Numbered from the stretch's first letter, positions 16,868 to 26,221 are shown. The stretch is 64,000 bases of DNA from Telluria mixta (GCF_029223865.1 NZ_CP119520.1:682001-746000), one strand, 5' to 3'. The notes: a model not told the origin generated them from the letters alone. Numbers and translations: made by a program.

Positions 16868-19800
16868 AGCTGGGCAGCTCTACGGCGGACAGGGTTGTTG
16901 GCCGCGCCCGGCGTCGCCACGTCGTCCGCCGCCGTCATCACCGTACCTGCCGGATGGGCTTTGGCGAGGGGGCGGGTGAAGACGAGGCCGGTACCCGACA
17001 CGCTGGCGCCCGCATCATGGGCGCGCGCCAACGGCGCCTGGAGCGTCAGCTTGCCCGATCTCCACCCCGTCTCCACCGCGGCGACGACGCCCTGCTCTTC
17101 ATCCGCGCCGCTGCCGACGATCACCGCCTGGCCGACCGTGAACTGGCGCGCGTCGTCGACGCGGACGACCGTCGCGCCCTTGTCGGCGGGTGCCGATGCG
17201 CGCGTGAGCCCGGACGAACCGACTGTTGCGACCGTCAGGGTTTCCGCATGGTCGCCCGCATCGACGACGACGGACTGGCCGGGCGCAAAGTGCCCGACCG
17301 TGGCGGCCTTGACGCTCGTCGATCCCGCGGCCGCCGCGCCGGTCCGGACCGAGACGGACGTCACGAAATCCGCGCAATCGCTGTCGCTGTCCTGGCCGTC
17401 GGGATAGCGTCCCGTGCTGCCCTGGGCCGCATCGACTTGCGCGACCGCGCCGCTGAACGGGATGCCCGGGAGTGCGCGGTCCCACGTCGGCTCGTTCGGG
17501 ATGCCCGGCGCTGCCGCGTGACAGGTGGCGGCCTTGCCGGCGGCCCCGCGGAATCCGCCGGATGCCCAGGGATCGACGAGATCGCCGTAGTTCAGGCTGT
17601 CGACCACAAGGCCCGCCGCATCGCGCAGCACCATGCTGCCCGCTTCCCGGGACAGCACCGGGCCGCCGAACCACTGGTTCGGTGTGCCCTGGAATCCGGC
17701 GGTGGTCACGGTGTCCACGCGCACGACGGCATCCGTGCCGTGGGCGCGCGTCAGCGCACGGTCCAGCACGATTCCGCTGCCCGCCGGGCGCACCGGCTCG
17801 TTGCTCGAGTGCGCATGGCGGGTGGCGGGCGTGAAACTGATGCCCGTGCCGCGCACGCTGAACGGCAGGTTGGCGGCATGGTCGTATTTCAATGGCGCCG
17901 CCAGGTCGAGGCCCGTGCCCGGCTCCACGAACGGTTCGTTGGCCACGTGATCCTTTGCGAGCGCCGGCGAAATCGTCAGCGTGAGATGGCCGCCAGGCGT
18001 GCCCTCGACGCGGACGATGTCCACGGTCTCGAGTTTGCCGGGCGCGCCGATCACGGCTTTGCTCGGCGTGTAATCGACATTCTTCTTCGTGGGGAAGCCG
18101 ATCGCGCCATGCACGACGATCGTCGTGGCGCCCGCAGCGGCATCACGGGCCAGGCTCGTGCGGCGGGCGGCCGTGCCCACGCGCTTGACGGTGACCATAT
18201 CGATGCCATGGTCGGCGCTGTCGATGTCGAGCCGGATCTTGTCGCCGGCGGCAATGCCGTCGGTCGACGTCACCTGGATATTGGTCGCCCCTGCCGCCGC
18301 ATCGAGACCCAGCCACGCCTGGCTGCCCGCCGTGCCGACGCCGGTGACGGTCACTTTCTCGTAGTGTTCGGTCGCGCGCCCGTCGACCGGATACGTGGTG
18401 CCGTAGCCGAGCGCGAGGGTATCGCCGACGGCAAAACCTTCGGTGGTGGTCACGGGCACGCTCGTCGAACCGGCGGGGATGGTGATGATGGGGCCGTCGG
18501 GCAGCGGCTGCCACAGCGGCGTCGCCTGGCCGGCCGCCGTGCCGACGCGGACGACCTTGCGGGTTTCGTCGCCGACCACGATGGTGTCGCCCGGCTTGAT
18601 GCCATCGACGTTCCGCACGTGGATGGTCGCGTCGCCCGGTCCGGCAGGCAGCACCAGGCCCGAATTGGACAAGCCCAGTACATAAAAGCCCTTCGGCGCC
18701 AGCCGGGTCCCGGCAGGAATCTTCACCGTGGAAAACAGCGGTTCGCGCGTCGCGTGTTGCGCGAACGTCCAGTTCGAGATATCGACCTCTTTCCCGCTCG
18801 CGTTGACCAGCTCGATGAAGGCATTGGTCGCGTTAGTGCGTGCGCCGTCGCTCAGGCGGAATTCGTTGATTTTTACCGGCGCCACATTGCGCACCTTCGC
18901 GGCGGCCGATTCGGTGCGGCCTGCCCACGTTGCGACGCCTTTCAGGTCGCCATTGAACGGCGCCGCGCCGGACTTCACCGTGAAGACGGCATGCACGCTT
19001 TGACCGGGCGCGATCGCATCAAGGATGGTTTTCGCGGGCACGTTGACGTTCCAGCCCTTCGGCACCGCCATCGACAAGACGACGCCCGGGACAGGTTGGC
19101 CCGTCGTATTCGTGAACGTGACCGTCAGGTCTTTGGACTCCCGCGGAGCGAACGTGTGCAGGCTGCCTGGGACGTCGGCTACCGCTGCGGTCCCGATGCT
19201 CACGGCCGCCACCTCGTAGCGGGCCGCCGCCACATTCTGCGCGACCAGCTGGTCCGTCTCATTGGACGGATAGGTCCGCGGCGCCGTCATCGCGCCTTCG
19301 TAGAACGTGCCCTGCGACGCGGTACTGTTGTCGCCGCCATTGCCGAGAATCACAGCGCCCTGCTTGCGCATGGGATCATAGGACGCATCGATCCGGCGGC
19401 CTTCGTACATGACCGCCAGTGCTCCCCGCTGGGCATCGCCGCCCAGTGTCGCCCAATGCCCGGGCTTGCCTTTCGTGACGGCGGTAATGAAACGCGTAGC
19501 GAGAGTCGGCAGGTTGGCGCACAGCTTCGATTTGTCGTCGTTCACGCAGCCGACGAGATTGTTTTCGTGGTCGGCCATCACCCACGGCCCCGCCCCGCTG
19601 CCGCGATACCACCCTTTCGCATTGCCGAAATAGATGGCCTCCATCGTGCCGTTGTCGTCGTCGATGCTGTCGATCTCGCCGTTGCCATAGTCGAAGCAGC
19701 AGGCACCGTTATAGTGATAGCCATTGATGACGGCATATTGCCCGCCCGCTTGGTCATCGACCGGCACGCCGTGCGTATCGTTCAGGCGCAGGCCCATGCC

Positions 19801-20259
19801 CGGCGCGATGTACACGCCATAGACCTTGTGGCCCATGACGGTGACGGGCGCCAGGTCGGCGAGCGGCAGGTTGTCCATGCCGCCCAGCGCGGGGCCCGTC
19901 CACGTGCCGCGCGGCGCCTGCACGAGATGATTGCGCTTGCCCGACTGGTCGTACAGGATCGTGATCCAGCAATAGGTGTCGGCACAAAAGGCGTCCTGGG
20001 CCGCCGCGTTCGCATAGCCGGCGCCTCGCACGACGCCGATGTCGCGCGTTTTGCCGTCCGACTGGCGCATGACCTGGTACAGCGGGCCGTCGTATGCGGC
20101 ATACAGCGCGCGCGTGGTGCTGTGCGCGGCCACGCAGGGCGCGCCCGCCTTCGCGTAGATGTCGCAGGGGCCTTCCGGCCGGGCCGCCTGGGTCGATGCC
20201 CAGGCCGGCAGTCCGGTCAACAGCAGCGCCAAGCTGAAGAACAGTTTCAGGATATTCAT
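16864..20259 (-). CDS. Secreted GH54 alpha-L-arabinofuranosidase with NEW3, lamin-tail and repeat modules
   Basis: Probable release of arabinose from plant polysaccharides outside the cytoplasm; 1131 residues, far longer than usual GH54 enzymes. Signal peptide 1-21. GH54 catalytic domain about 31-345, starting PCDIYAKAGAPCVAAHSTTR, with the vicinal Cys187-Cys188 pair (NGACCFDYGNG) and probable nucleophile Glu207 (GTMEAIYFGN). The acid/base is Asp in GGDAQ (275) or GGDNS (310). The AbfB (CBM42) module normally following GH54 is replaced by a NEW3-like domain (about 353-455) and a lamin-tail-like domain (about 470-560, KINEFRLSDG). Five or so degenerate beta repeats follow, of about 60-70 residues each. 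Arabinan activity is inferred from family. Confidence 0.85.
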   Translation of the reverse strand: MNILKLFFSLALLLTGLPAWASTQAARPEGPCDIYAKAGAPCVAAHSTTRALYAAYDGPLYQVMRQSDGKTRDIGVVRGAGYANAAAQDAFCADTYCWITILYDQSGKRNHLVQAPRGTWTGPALGGMDNLPLADLAPVTVMGHKVYGVYIAPGMGLRLNDTHGVPVDDQAGGQYAVINGYHYNGACCFDYGNGEIDSIDDDNGTMEAIYFGNAKGWYRGSGAGPWVMADHENNLVGCVNDDKSKLCANLPTLATRFITAVTKGKPGHWATLGGDAQRGALAVMYEGRRIDASYDPMRKQGAVILGNGGDNSTASQGTFYEGAMTAPRTYPSNETDQLVAQNVAAARYEVAAVSIGTAAVADVPGSLHTFAPRESKDLTVTFTNTTGQPVPGVVLSMAVPKGWNVNVPAKTILDAIAPGQSVHAVFTVKSGAAPFNGDLKGVATWAGRTESAAAKVRNVAPVKINEFRLSDGARTNATNAFIELVNASGKEVDISNWTFAQHATREPLFSTVKIPAGTRLAPKGFYVLGLSNSGLVLPAGPGDATIHVRNVDGIKPGDTIVVGDETRKVVRVGTAAGQATPLWQPLPDGPIITIPAGSTSVPVTTTEGFAVGDTLALGYGTTYPVDGRATEHYEKVTVTGVGTAGSQAWLGLDAAAGATNIQVTSTDGIAAGDKIRLDIDSADHGIDMVTVKRVGTAARRTSLARDAAAGATTIVVHGAIGFPTKKNVDYTPSKAVIGAPGKLETVDIVRVEGTPGGHLTLTISPALAKDHVANEPFVEPGTGLDLAAPLKYDHAANLPFSVRGTGISFTPATRHAHSSNEPVRPAGSGIVLDRALTRAHGTDAVVRVDTVTTAGFQGTPNQWFGGPVLSREAGSMVLRDAAGLVVDSLNYGDLVDPWASGGFRGAAGKAATCHAAAPGIPNEPTWDRALPGIPFSGAVAQVDAAQGSTGRYPDGQDSDSDCADFVTSVSVRTGAAAAGSTSVKAATVGHFAPGQSVVVDAGDHAETLTVATVGSSGLTRASAPADKGATVVRVDDARQFTVGQAVIVGSGADEEQGVVAAVETGWRSGKLTLQAPLARAHDAGASVSGTGLVFTRPLAKAHPAGTVMTAADDVATPGAANNPVRRRAAQL

Positions 20260-20316
20260 GTTATCGATCTCTCCAAGATCCTTCCATCGTAGAGTCGATC
20301 ACATGACCTGAACCAA

Positions 20317-21189
20317 TTACTTTTTTTCCTTGATCGATATCGGTTTTGCAATCCCACGCTGATCGGCCGCGCGGGCAACGATTGCATCGGCATGCGCCTG
20401 CGCACGCGCCTTCTGGTCCGGCGTGAGGCCGGTGCCGATCTCGTCCAGGAAGGGGCCATTGAACGGGATGGCCTGCTGCTCGGGCACGCCGTCCAGCTTG
20501 ACCATGATGTCGCGCAGCGCCATGCCGTAGGCCAGCGCGCTCTGGCGGTCCGCCGCGATGGCCGGATGGCCGAACCAGAAACCGGTGAACAGCTGGTACA
20601 GGCTGGCCCAGTAGCCCTGCTCGGCCTGCTCGTTCAGCATCCCGTTGATCCGCTCCTTCCACTCCTTCACGAGCGGATCGTCGGGGCGCGTCGTGAGGGC
20701 GGTCGGGTCGCCGAACGGGCCCTCTTCGACCAGTTCCGCCAGCGCGCCGTCCACGCCTCCGCGCGCGGCGCGTTCCAGATAGTCGATGCGCGCCATCTTC
20801 ATCCGTTCGTTGACGGTCGCGCAGGCATGCGCCGGATCGGCGATGGTGTCCGGCTCGGTCCCGTCATGCTCGGGCAGATGCCCCGTACGTCCGAACACGA
20901 CGCAGGCGTGCAGCAGCCACCATGCGCGATACGCATCGCGCGGATCGCCACTGGCGACGAGGCGCTCGATGCGCTGCGCCAGCGGTTCGGCAGGCGCAGG
21001 CTGCGGGGCCGGCGGCGGCGCGCCCAGGTCGGACAGCCAGGCCGGGCCAGGCGTGCCGGGTGTCGACGCGGCCGGCGCGGGCAAGGTGGCGGGCAAAGCG
21101 GCCGGCGGCGTCGACCGCCACGCCGGCACCACCAGCACCGCCACCAGGCCCAGCCCGGCACATGCCGGCACGACCGTTTTCCACTTCAT
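20317..21189 (-). CDS. Membrane-anchored protein of unknown function
   Basis: A 290-residue protein starting at 21189 (MKWKTVVPACAGLGLVAVLV), a hydrophobic N-terminal anchor or signal. A Pro/Ala-rich linker (about 25-75) and a mostly helical periplasmic domain follow. That domain contains RAWWLLHACVVFGRTGHLPE and YWASLYQLFTGFWFGHPAIAADRQSALAYGMAL, loosely like Sel1/TPR-type helical pairs. No domain firmly recognised. It lies 57 bases upstream of the GH54 gene in the same direction and could be co-transcribed with it. Confidence 0.7.
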   Translation of the reverse strand: MKWKTVVPACAGLGLVAVLVVPAWRSTPPAALPATLPAPAASTPGTPGPAWLSDLGAPPPAPQPAPAEPLAQRIERLVASGDPRDAYRAWWLLHACVVFGRTGHLPEHDGTEPDTIADPAHACATVNERMKMARIDYLERAARGGVDGALAELVEEGPFGDPTALTTRPDDPLVKEWKERINGMLNEQAEQGYWASLYQLFTGFWFGHPAIAADRQSALAYGMALRDIMVKLDGVPEQQAIPFNGPFLDEIGTGLTPDQKARAQAHADAIVARAADQRGIAKPISIKEKK

Positions 21190-21366
21190 GTACGCTCCGC
21201 ATCCTGTCTTCATAGACAGCCTAACAAAGCCTTCAGCGCGCATACAACGCCGGCGCTGTAACAGGATGTTGCAGCAAAGCTACTCTTCGTGATTTCGTAC
21301 CATAATGAAGACGTATTTGATGGGCAGCGCACAGACTTCATCCTTAGCCAGAGGTAGACTGTATAC

Positions 21367-22338
21367 ATGAGCACACATAAAAAATTGGCGGCAGGTATGG
21401 CTGGCTTTGCCAGCATGTTGTGGCTGGGCCTGACGGCCGCGGTCGCGGCGAACCAGCGCCGCCTCGTGTTCAATCCCACCGTCGAGCGCGAAGTGGAACA
21501 TCCGCGCAGCAGCGGCCACCGCACCCGCCCCGTCGTGCTGCGCGCCAAGGATGGCACGCGGCTGTCCGGCTGGCTGATGATGCCGAAGATGCCCGGCTTG
21601 CGTCCCGCCGTCGTCTATTTCGGCGGCCGCTCGGAGGAAGTGTCCTGGGTCGTGCGCGATGCCGGCAAGCTGTTTCCCGGGATGGCCGTGCTGGCCGTGA
21701 ACTACCGCGGCTACGGCGACTCCCACGGCGATCCGGCCGAGGCGCACATGATCGACGACGCCTGCATGCTGTTCGACTGGATGGCGGCGCACCACCATGT
21801 GGATCCGAAACGCATCGCCGTCGTCGGCCGCAGCCTCGGGTCCGGCGTGGCCGTGCAGGTCGCGAAAGAGCGGCCCGTAAAGGCCGTCGTGCTGATCACG
21901 CCCTACGATTCGATCCTGGCCCTCGCCAAGCGCAAGTTCCGCGTGATGCCGATCGAATACATGCTGCGCCACCGCTTCGAGTCGATCAAGTACGCGCCCA
22001 CATTGAAGGCGCCGACCTTCGTGCTGCGCGCGTCGAGCGACGACGTCGTGCCCCATTCGCACACCGACCAGCTCGTCGCCAAGCTGGCCCAGCTGATCGG
22101 GGACGAGACCGTGCCCGACTCGGACCATTTGAATATCCCCTACCTGGAAGACACGCAGGCCCGCATCGCGCGCTTCCTCACGTCGCAGTTCGCCAGGCCG
22201 ATCGAGGTCGCCGACCTCGCATCCTCCGCACCGATCCCGGCACCGGCCCCGGACATCGTCATCCCGGCAGCGACGCCAGCCGCTGCCCCGGCCGTCGCCG
22301 CAATCGCCATTCCGCCCGCGCTCCCGCTTGCCGACTGA
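21367..22338 (+). CDS. Alpha/beta hydrolase, membrane-anchored
   Basis: A 323-residue serine hydrolase of the BEM46/ABHD13-like group. N-terminal hydrophobic segment (MAGFASMLWLGLTAAVAANQ), then RRLVFNPT as usual in this group. LAVNYRGYGDSHGDP carries the oxyanion region. The nucleophile is in VGRSLGSGVA, the acid probably in SSDDVVPHSH and the His in DSDHLNI. The last 45 residues are a Pro/Ala-rich tail (APIPAPAPDIVIPAATPAA). Substrate unknown. It precedes the nucleoside transporter operon by 146 bases and has its own stop, so co-transcription is uncertain. Confidence 0.83.
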   Translation: MSTHKKLAAGMAGFASMLWLGLTAAVAANQRRLVFNPTVEREVEHPRSSGHRTRPVVLRAKDGTRLSGWLMMPKMPGLRPAVVYFGGRSEEVSWVVRDAGKLFPGMAVLAVNYRGYGDSHGDPAEAHMIDDACMLFDWMAAHHHVDPKRIAVVGRSLGSGVAVQVAKERPVKAVVLITPYDSILALAKRKFRVMPIEYMLRHRFESIKYAPTLKAPTFVLRASSDDVVPHSHTDQLVAKLAQLIGDETVPDSDHLNIPYLEDTQARIARFLTSQFARPIEVADLASSAPIPAPAPDIVIPAATPAAAPAVAAIAIPPALPLAD

Positions 22339-22369
22339 AACGGCGCTATTTATATGCCAACAAAATAAA

Positions 22370-22394
22370 TGGCAAAGTAAAATCGTATTTGCCA
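22370..22394. promoter_or_regulatory. Candidate operator upstream of the nucleoside ABC transporter
   Basis: TGGCAAA (22370-22376) and TTTGCCA (22388-22394) form a perfect inverted repeat with an 11-base AT-rich spacer, in the 146-base leader of the BMP-family gene. An overlapping weaker pair, TGCCA (22355-22359) and TGGCA (22370-22374), is also present. The ten bases TGGCAAATAC on the minus strand here recur on the plus strand in the deo/psu divergent promoter (7294-7303). A common nucleoside-responsive repressor is plausible but not shown. Confidence 0.45.
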
Positions 22395-22484
22395 CGAATA
22401 AACTGGCTGATGCATAGTTCCGAGAATCCCCCTCCCTGCACAGCCGTTGCGCCGGTAAAATACGGGATTCAGGAGCCCAAATCG

Positions 22485-23489
22485 ATGAAATTCAAGCAAC
22501 TTTGTACGATGATCGCGGCGCTGTGCATCAGCGCCAGCGCCAGCGCCGACATGGCGGGCGCGAAGCTGGCGATCGTCTACGATGCCGGCGGCAAGTTCGA
22601 CAAATCCTTCAACCAGTCCGCCGCCGAAGGCGTCGCGCGGTTCACGAAGGAAACCGGCGTCAAGGTGTTTGAAGCCCAGGCCAACTACGACACCCAGGCC
22701 GAGCAGGTCCTGCGCGCCCTCGCCCGCAAAAAGCTGCAACTGATCGTCTCGATCGGCTTCTCGCAGACGCAGCCCGTGCAAAAGATCGCCGCCGAATACC
22801 CGAATGTGCACTTCGTCATCATCGACGGCAATGCGCAGGGCAAGAACGTCAACTCCGTGCTGTTCAAGGAAGAAGAAGGCTCGTACCTCGTCGGCGTCGC
22901 CGCCGCGATGGCGTCGAAGACGAAGACGATCAGCTTCGTCGGCGGCATGGACATCCCGCTGATCCGCGCCTTCGCCTGCGGCTACGTGCAGGGCGCGCGC
23001 GCGATCAACCCGAAGGTACAGGTCCTGCAGAACATGGTCGGCACGACGGCCGCGGCCTGGAACGACCCGGCCAAGGGAGGCGACCTGGCACGCGCGCAAT
23101 TCGACCGCGGCTCCGACGTCGTCTTCGCCGTCGCCGGCGGTTCCGGCATGGGCACCCTGCAGATGGCCAAGGAAAAGGGCAAGCTCGCGATCGGCGTGGA
23201 CTCCAACCAGAACTACCTGTACCCGGGCACGATGCTGACGTCGATGGTCAAGCGCGTCGACAACGCCGCGTACGAAGCATTCATGAAGGCGCGCAACGGC
23301 CAGTTCACGTCGGGCATCACGTACGAAGGCCTGAAGGAAGGCGGCGTCGATTGGGTGCTCGACAAGGACAACCGCATGGTCGTCACGCCCGAGATGGAAA
23401 AGCGCGTGATGAGCGCCCGGGCCGACATTATCTCCGGCAAGATCAAGGTGGTCGACTATCGCGCGGCCAACTCGTGCCCGGTGCAGTAA
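22485..23489 (+). CDS. BMP-family substrate-binding protein of nucleoside ABC importer
   Basis: Periplasmic receptor, 334 residues, PnrA/BmpA family (family members bind purine nucleosides). Signal peptide ends near ASASADMAG without a lipobox. Diagnostic segments are AIVYDAGGKFDKSFNQSAAEG near residue 30, GFSQTQPVQKIAAEYP, FVGGMDIPLIRAFACGYVQG and GSGMGTLQMAKEKGK. AGGAG lies nine bases before the ATG. A strong terminator-like hairpin follows before the ATPase gene, which would leave the receptor in excess over the membrane parts. Confidence 0.92.
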   Translation: MKFKQLCTMIAALCISASASADMAGAKLAIVYDAGGKFDKSFNQSAAEGVARFTKETGVKVFEAQANYDTQAEQVLRALARKKLQLIVSIGFSQTQPVQKIAAEYPNVHFVIIDGNAQGKNVNSVLFKEEEGSYLVGVAAAMASKTKTISFVGGMDIPLIRAFACGYVQGARAINPKVQVLQNMVGTTAAAWNDPAKGGDLARAQFDRGSDVVFAVAGGSGMGTLQMAKEKGKLAIGVDSNQNYLYPGTMLTSMVKRVDNAAYEAFMKARNGQFTSGITYEGLKEGGVDWVLDKDNRMVVTPEMEKRVMSARADIISGKIKVVDYRAANSCPVQ

Positions 23490-23518
23490 CACGGAATCGA
23501 ACACAGTTGTACAGTGAA

Positions 23519-23558
23519 GCGCGCCGCGCCGGTTTCCATGCCGGCGCGGCGCGCTTTT
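23519..23558 (+). terminator. Intra-operon terminator/attenuator hairpin
   Basis: GCGCGCCGCGCCGG (23519-23532) and its exact complement (23541-23554) enclose an eight-base loop and are followed by TTTT. The 14-bp perfect GC stem with a U-tract is a typical rho-independent terminator. It sits 29 bases after the receptor stop and just before the ATPase gene, so it probably causes partial termination rather than ending the operon. Confidence 0.8.
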
Positions 23559-23592
23559 AATGAATGCATCCCTTCACCTAAAACGGACCGCT

Positions 23593-25122
23593 ATGCAGCC
23601 AGCCGTAGAATTTCGCAACATTAGCAAAGCCTTCGGGGCGGTGCAGGCGAATGCCGACGTCAGCTTCGCGATCGCCAAGGGCTCGATCCATGGCGTGATC
23701 GGCGAAAACGGCGCCGGCAAGTCGACCCTGATGAGCATCCTGTACGGCTACTACAATGCCGACAGCGGCCAGGTCCTGATCGACGGCCAGCCCCAGGACA
23801 TCCGCACCAGTCACGAGGCGATCGCCCTCGGCATCGGCATGGTGCACCAGCACTTCATGCTCGTCGAGAACATGACGGTCCTCGACAACGTCATGCTGGG
23901 CAACGAGGGCGGCTTCAAGCTGGCCGCCAAGCGTGGCGCCGTGGAAGCGAAGCTGCGCGAGATCTGCGATCGCTATCGCCTCGACGTCGATCCGCTCGCG
24001 ACGATCCACGATTTGTCCGTCGGCGCGCAGCAGCGCGTGGAGATCCTCAAGCAGATCTACCGCAGCGCCAACATCCTGATCCTCGACGAGCCGACGGCCG
24101 TGCTGACCGCGCAGGAGACGGCGTCGCTGTTCGAGATCCTGCGGCTGTTCAAGGAACAGGGCAAGACCATCATCCTGATCACCCATAAACTCCAGGAGAT
24201 CATGGAGATCACGGACGAAGTGACGGTGATGCGCGCGGGCCGCGTCGTCGGCGCGGTGAAAACGGCGGAGACGTCGAAGGAGCAGCTGGCCAACATGATG
24301 GTCGGCCGCCCGATCCAGAGCGAGCTGCCGCGCGCGCCGTACAACCCGGGCGCGGAAGTGCTGAAGGTATCGAACCTGCAGCTGCAGGATGCGAACGGCG
24401 TTTCTCTCCTCTCCGACATCGACTTCACCCTGCGTGCGGGCGAAGTGGTCGCCATCGCGGGCGTGTCGGGCAATGGCCAGAGCGAGCTGCTGGAGATCCT
24501 GTCCGGCATGCGCCTGCCCACGTCGGGCAAGGTCGAATTCGTCGGCAAGGACTTGCCATACACGGGCCGCACGAACGCGGACGGCTTGCCGGCAGAGTTC
24601 CGCGAGCTGGGCATCGGCCACGTGCCGGAAGACCGCCTGCGCGACGGCGTGATCAAGGATTTCTCCGTCATGCAGAACACGGTGTTCGGCTACCAGGACA
24701 AAGTGAAGAATCGCTGGGGCCTGTTCGACTACAGGAAGATCGCGCAGCGCTGCGCGCACCTGATGACGGCGTTCGACGTCCGTCCGAACAATCCGGACCT
24801 GCGTATCGGCCTGCTCTCGGGCGGCAACCAGCAGAAGGTCGTCATCGCGCGCGAAGTGGCCGCGAAGCCGAAGCTGATGCTGGTCGGCCAGCCGACGCGC
24901 GGCGTGGACATCGGCACCATCGAAAGCATCCACACGCAGCTGCTGCGCCTGCGCGACGAAGGCGTGGCGATCCTGCTGTCGTCGGTGGAACTGGAAGAGG
25001 TGCGCGCGCTTGCGGACCGCATCATCGTGATGTCCGGCGGCCGCATCACCGGCATCCTTCCCATCGACGAATTCGACACCACCCGCATCGGCCTGCTAAT
25101 GGGCGGCATGCACAAGCACTGA
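23593..25122 (+). CDS. Nucleoside ABC transporter ATP-binding protein (two ABC domains)
   Basis: Energises nucleoside import; 509 residues with two fused ABC domains, as in the NupO/YufO class. Domain 1: Walker A GENGAGKST near residue 37, signature LSVGAQQRVEILK, Walker B LILDEPTAVL. Domain 2: degenerate Walker A GVSGNGQSE, signature LLSGGNQQKVVIAREVA and a Walker B-like MLVGQPTRG in which the usual Asp/Glu pair is replaced, as is common in this class. I chose the ATG at 23593 (MQPAVEFRNISKAFG); an in-frame ATG at 23560 would add 11 residues. Confidence 0.93.
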   Translation: MQPAVEFRNISKAFGAVQANADVSFAIAKGSIHGVIGENGAGKSTLMSILYGYYNADSGQVLIDGQPQDIRTSHEAIALGIGMVHQHFMLVENMTVLDNVMLGNEGGFKLAAKRGAVEAKLREICDRYRLDVDPLATIHDLSVGAQQRVEILKQIYRSANILILDEPTAVLTAQETASLFEILRLFKEQGKTIILITHKLQEIMEITDEVTVMRAGRVVGAVKTAETSKEQLANMMVGRPIQSELPRAPYNPGAEVLKVSNLQLQDANGVSLLSDIDFTLRAGEVVAIAGVSGNGQSELLEILSGMRLPTSGKVEFVGKDLPYTGRTNADGLPAEFRELGIGHVPEDRLRDGVIKDFSVMQNTVFGYQDKVKNRWGLFDYRKIAQRCAHLMTAFDVRPNNPDLRIGLLSGGNQQKVVIAREVAAKPKLMLVGQPTRGVDIGTIESIHTQLLRLRDEGVAILLSSVELEEVRALADRIIVMSGGRITGILPIDEFDTTRIGLLMGGMHKH

Positions 25123-25126
25123 CATC

Positions 25127-26221
25127 ATGACAAAGACTGAATTGCCACGCTGGGCCACCGGTTTCGTCCTGCCCATCCTGAACCTGATGTCGGCGCTGCT
25201 CGTCGCGGGGCTCGTGATCCACCTGCTGGGCGAGAGTCCGTCGGAATCCCTGCGCATCCTCATCGACAGCGCGATCCTCGATCCGGAAGGCCTCGGGTAC
25301 ACGCTGTTCTACGCGAGCACCTTCATCTTCGCGGGCCTGGCCGTGTCGATCGCGATGCAGGCGGGCCTCTTCAACATCGGCGCGGAAGGCCAGATGTACG
25401 TGGGCGGCCTGGGCCTGACTTGGGTCGTGCTCGCGCTCGACGCGCACCTGCCCGGCATCCTCGTGATTCCGCTCGCGATGATCGGCGCGGCCGTCTTCGG
25501 CGCGCTGTGGGCCTTCATTCCGGGCTATCTGCAGGCCAAACGGGGCAGCCACGTCGTCGTCACGACGATCATGTTCAACTTCATCGCCGCGAGCCTGATG
25601 AACTTCGTGATCGTGAAATACCTGATCCCCGAAGGCCAGCAGAACCCGGCCTCGCGCGTGTTCGCCGACAGCGCCGCCCTGTCCCTGCTGAACAAGGTCC
25701 TGCCCGTGTTCGGCGACACGCCGCTGAACATCAGTTTTATTCTTGCCATCCTCGCGCTCGTGATCTACGGTGTCGTCGTATGGCGTTCAAGCTGGGGCTA
25801 CCAGCTGCGCGCGACGGGCCTGAACGCGCATGCCGCGCACTATGCGGGCGTAAAAATCAGCCGCACGATCATCGTGACGATGCTCGTGTCGGGCGCGCTC
25901 GCGGGCCTCGGCGCCGTCAACTCGGTGATGGGCTCGACGCACTACCTGTCGCTGAACTTCCCCGCCGGCGCGGGCTTCGTAGGCATCGCCATCGCGCTGA
26001 TGGGCCGCCAGCATCCGGTCGGCATCTTCCTGTCGTCCGTGCTGTTCGGCGCGCTGATCCAGGGCGGCTTCGACCTCTCGCTGGAAAAACCGAACATCCC
26101 GCAGGAGACGTTCATCTTCATCCAGGGCCTGATCATCCTGTTCTGCGGCGCGATGGAAAACTTCTACGCCCCGGCCATCCTGAAACTGCTCAACGCCACC
26201 CGTACGAATAAGGGGATTTGA
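25127..26221 (+). CDS. Nucleoside ABC transporter permease 1
   Basis: Inner-membrane subunit, 364 residues with about nine to ten hydrophobic segments. It belongs to the BPD_transp_2 family, with the conserved GLFNIGAEGQMYVGGL motif and GTHYLSLNFPAGAGFVGIAIALMG-like region typical of the NupP/YufP subunit. It starts four bases after the ATPase stop and its stop overlaps the base before the next ATG. It forms a heterodimer channel with the product of 26222-27187. Confidence 0.92.
   Translation: MTKTELPRWATGFVLPILNLMSALLVAGLVIHLLGESPSESLRILIDSAILDPEGLGYTLFYASTFIFAGLAVSIAMQAGLFNIGAEGQMYVGGLGLTWVVLALDAHLPGILVIPLAMIGAAVFGALWAFIPGYLQAKRGSHVVVTTIMFNFIAASLMNFVIVKYLIPEGQQNPASRVFADSAALSLLNKVLPVFGDTPLNISFILAILALVIYGVVVWRSSWGYQLRATGLNAHAAHYAGVKISRTIIVTMLVSGALAGLGAVNSVMGSTHYLSLNFPAGAGFVGIAIALMGRQHPVGIFLSSVLFGALIQGGFDLSLEKPNIPQETFIFIQGLIILFCGAMENFYAPAILKLLNATRTNKGI

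Noticed and set aside
16954..20292. 1112-codon plus-strand frame opposite the GH54 gene
   Set aside because: Low-complexity Arg/Ala/Val/Asp sequence typical of the antisense of a high-GC gene; the GH54 frame has clear catalytic motifs and a signal peptide.
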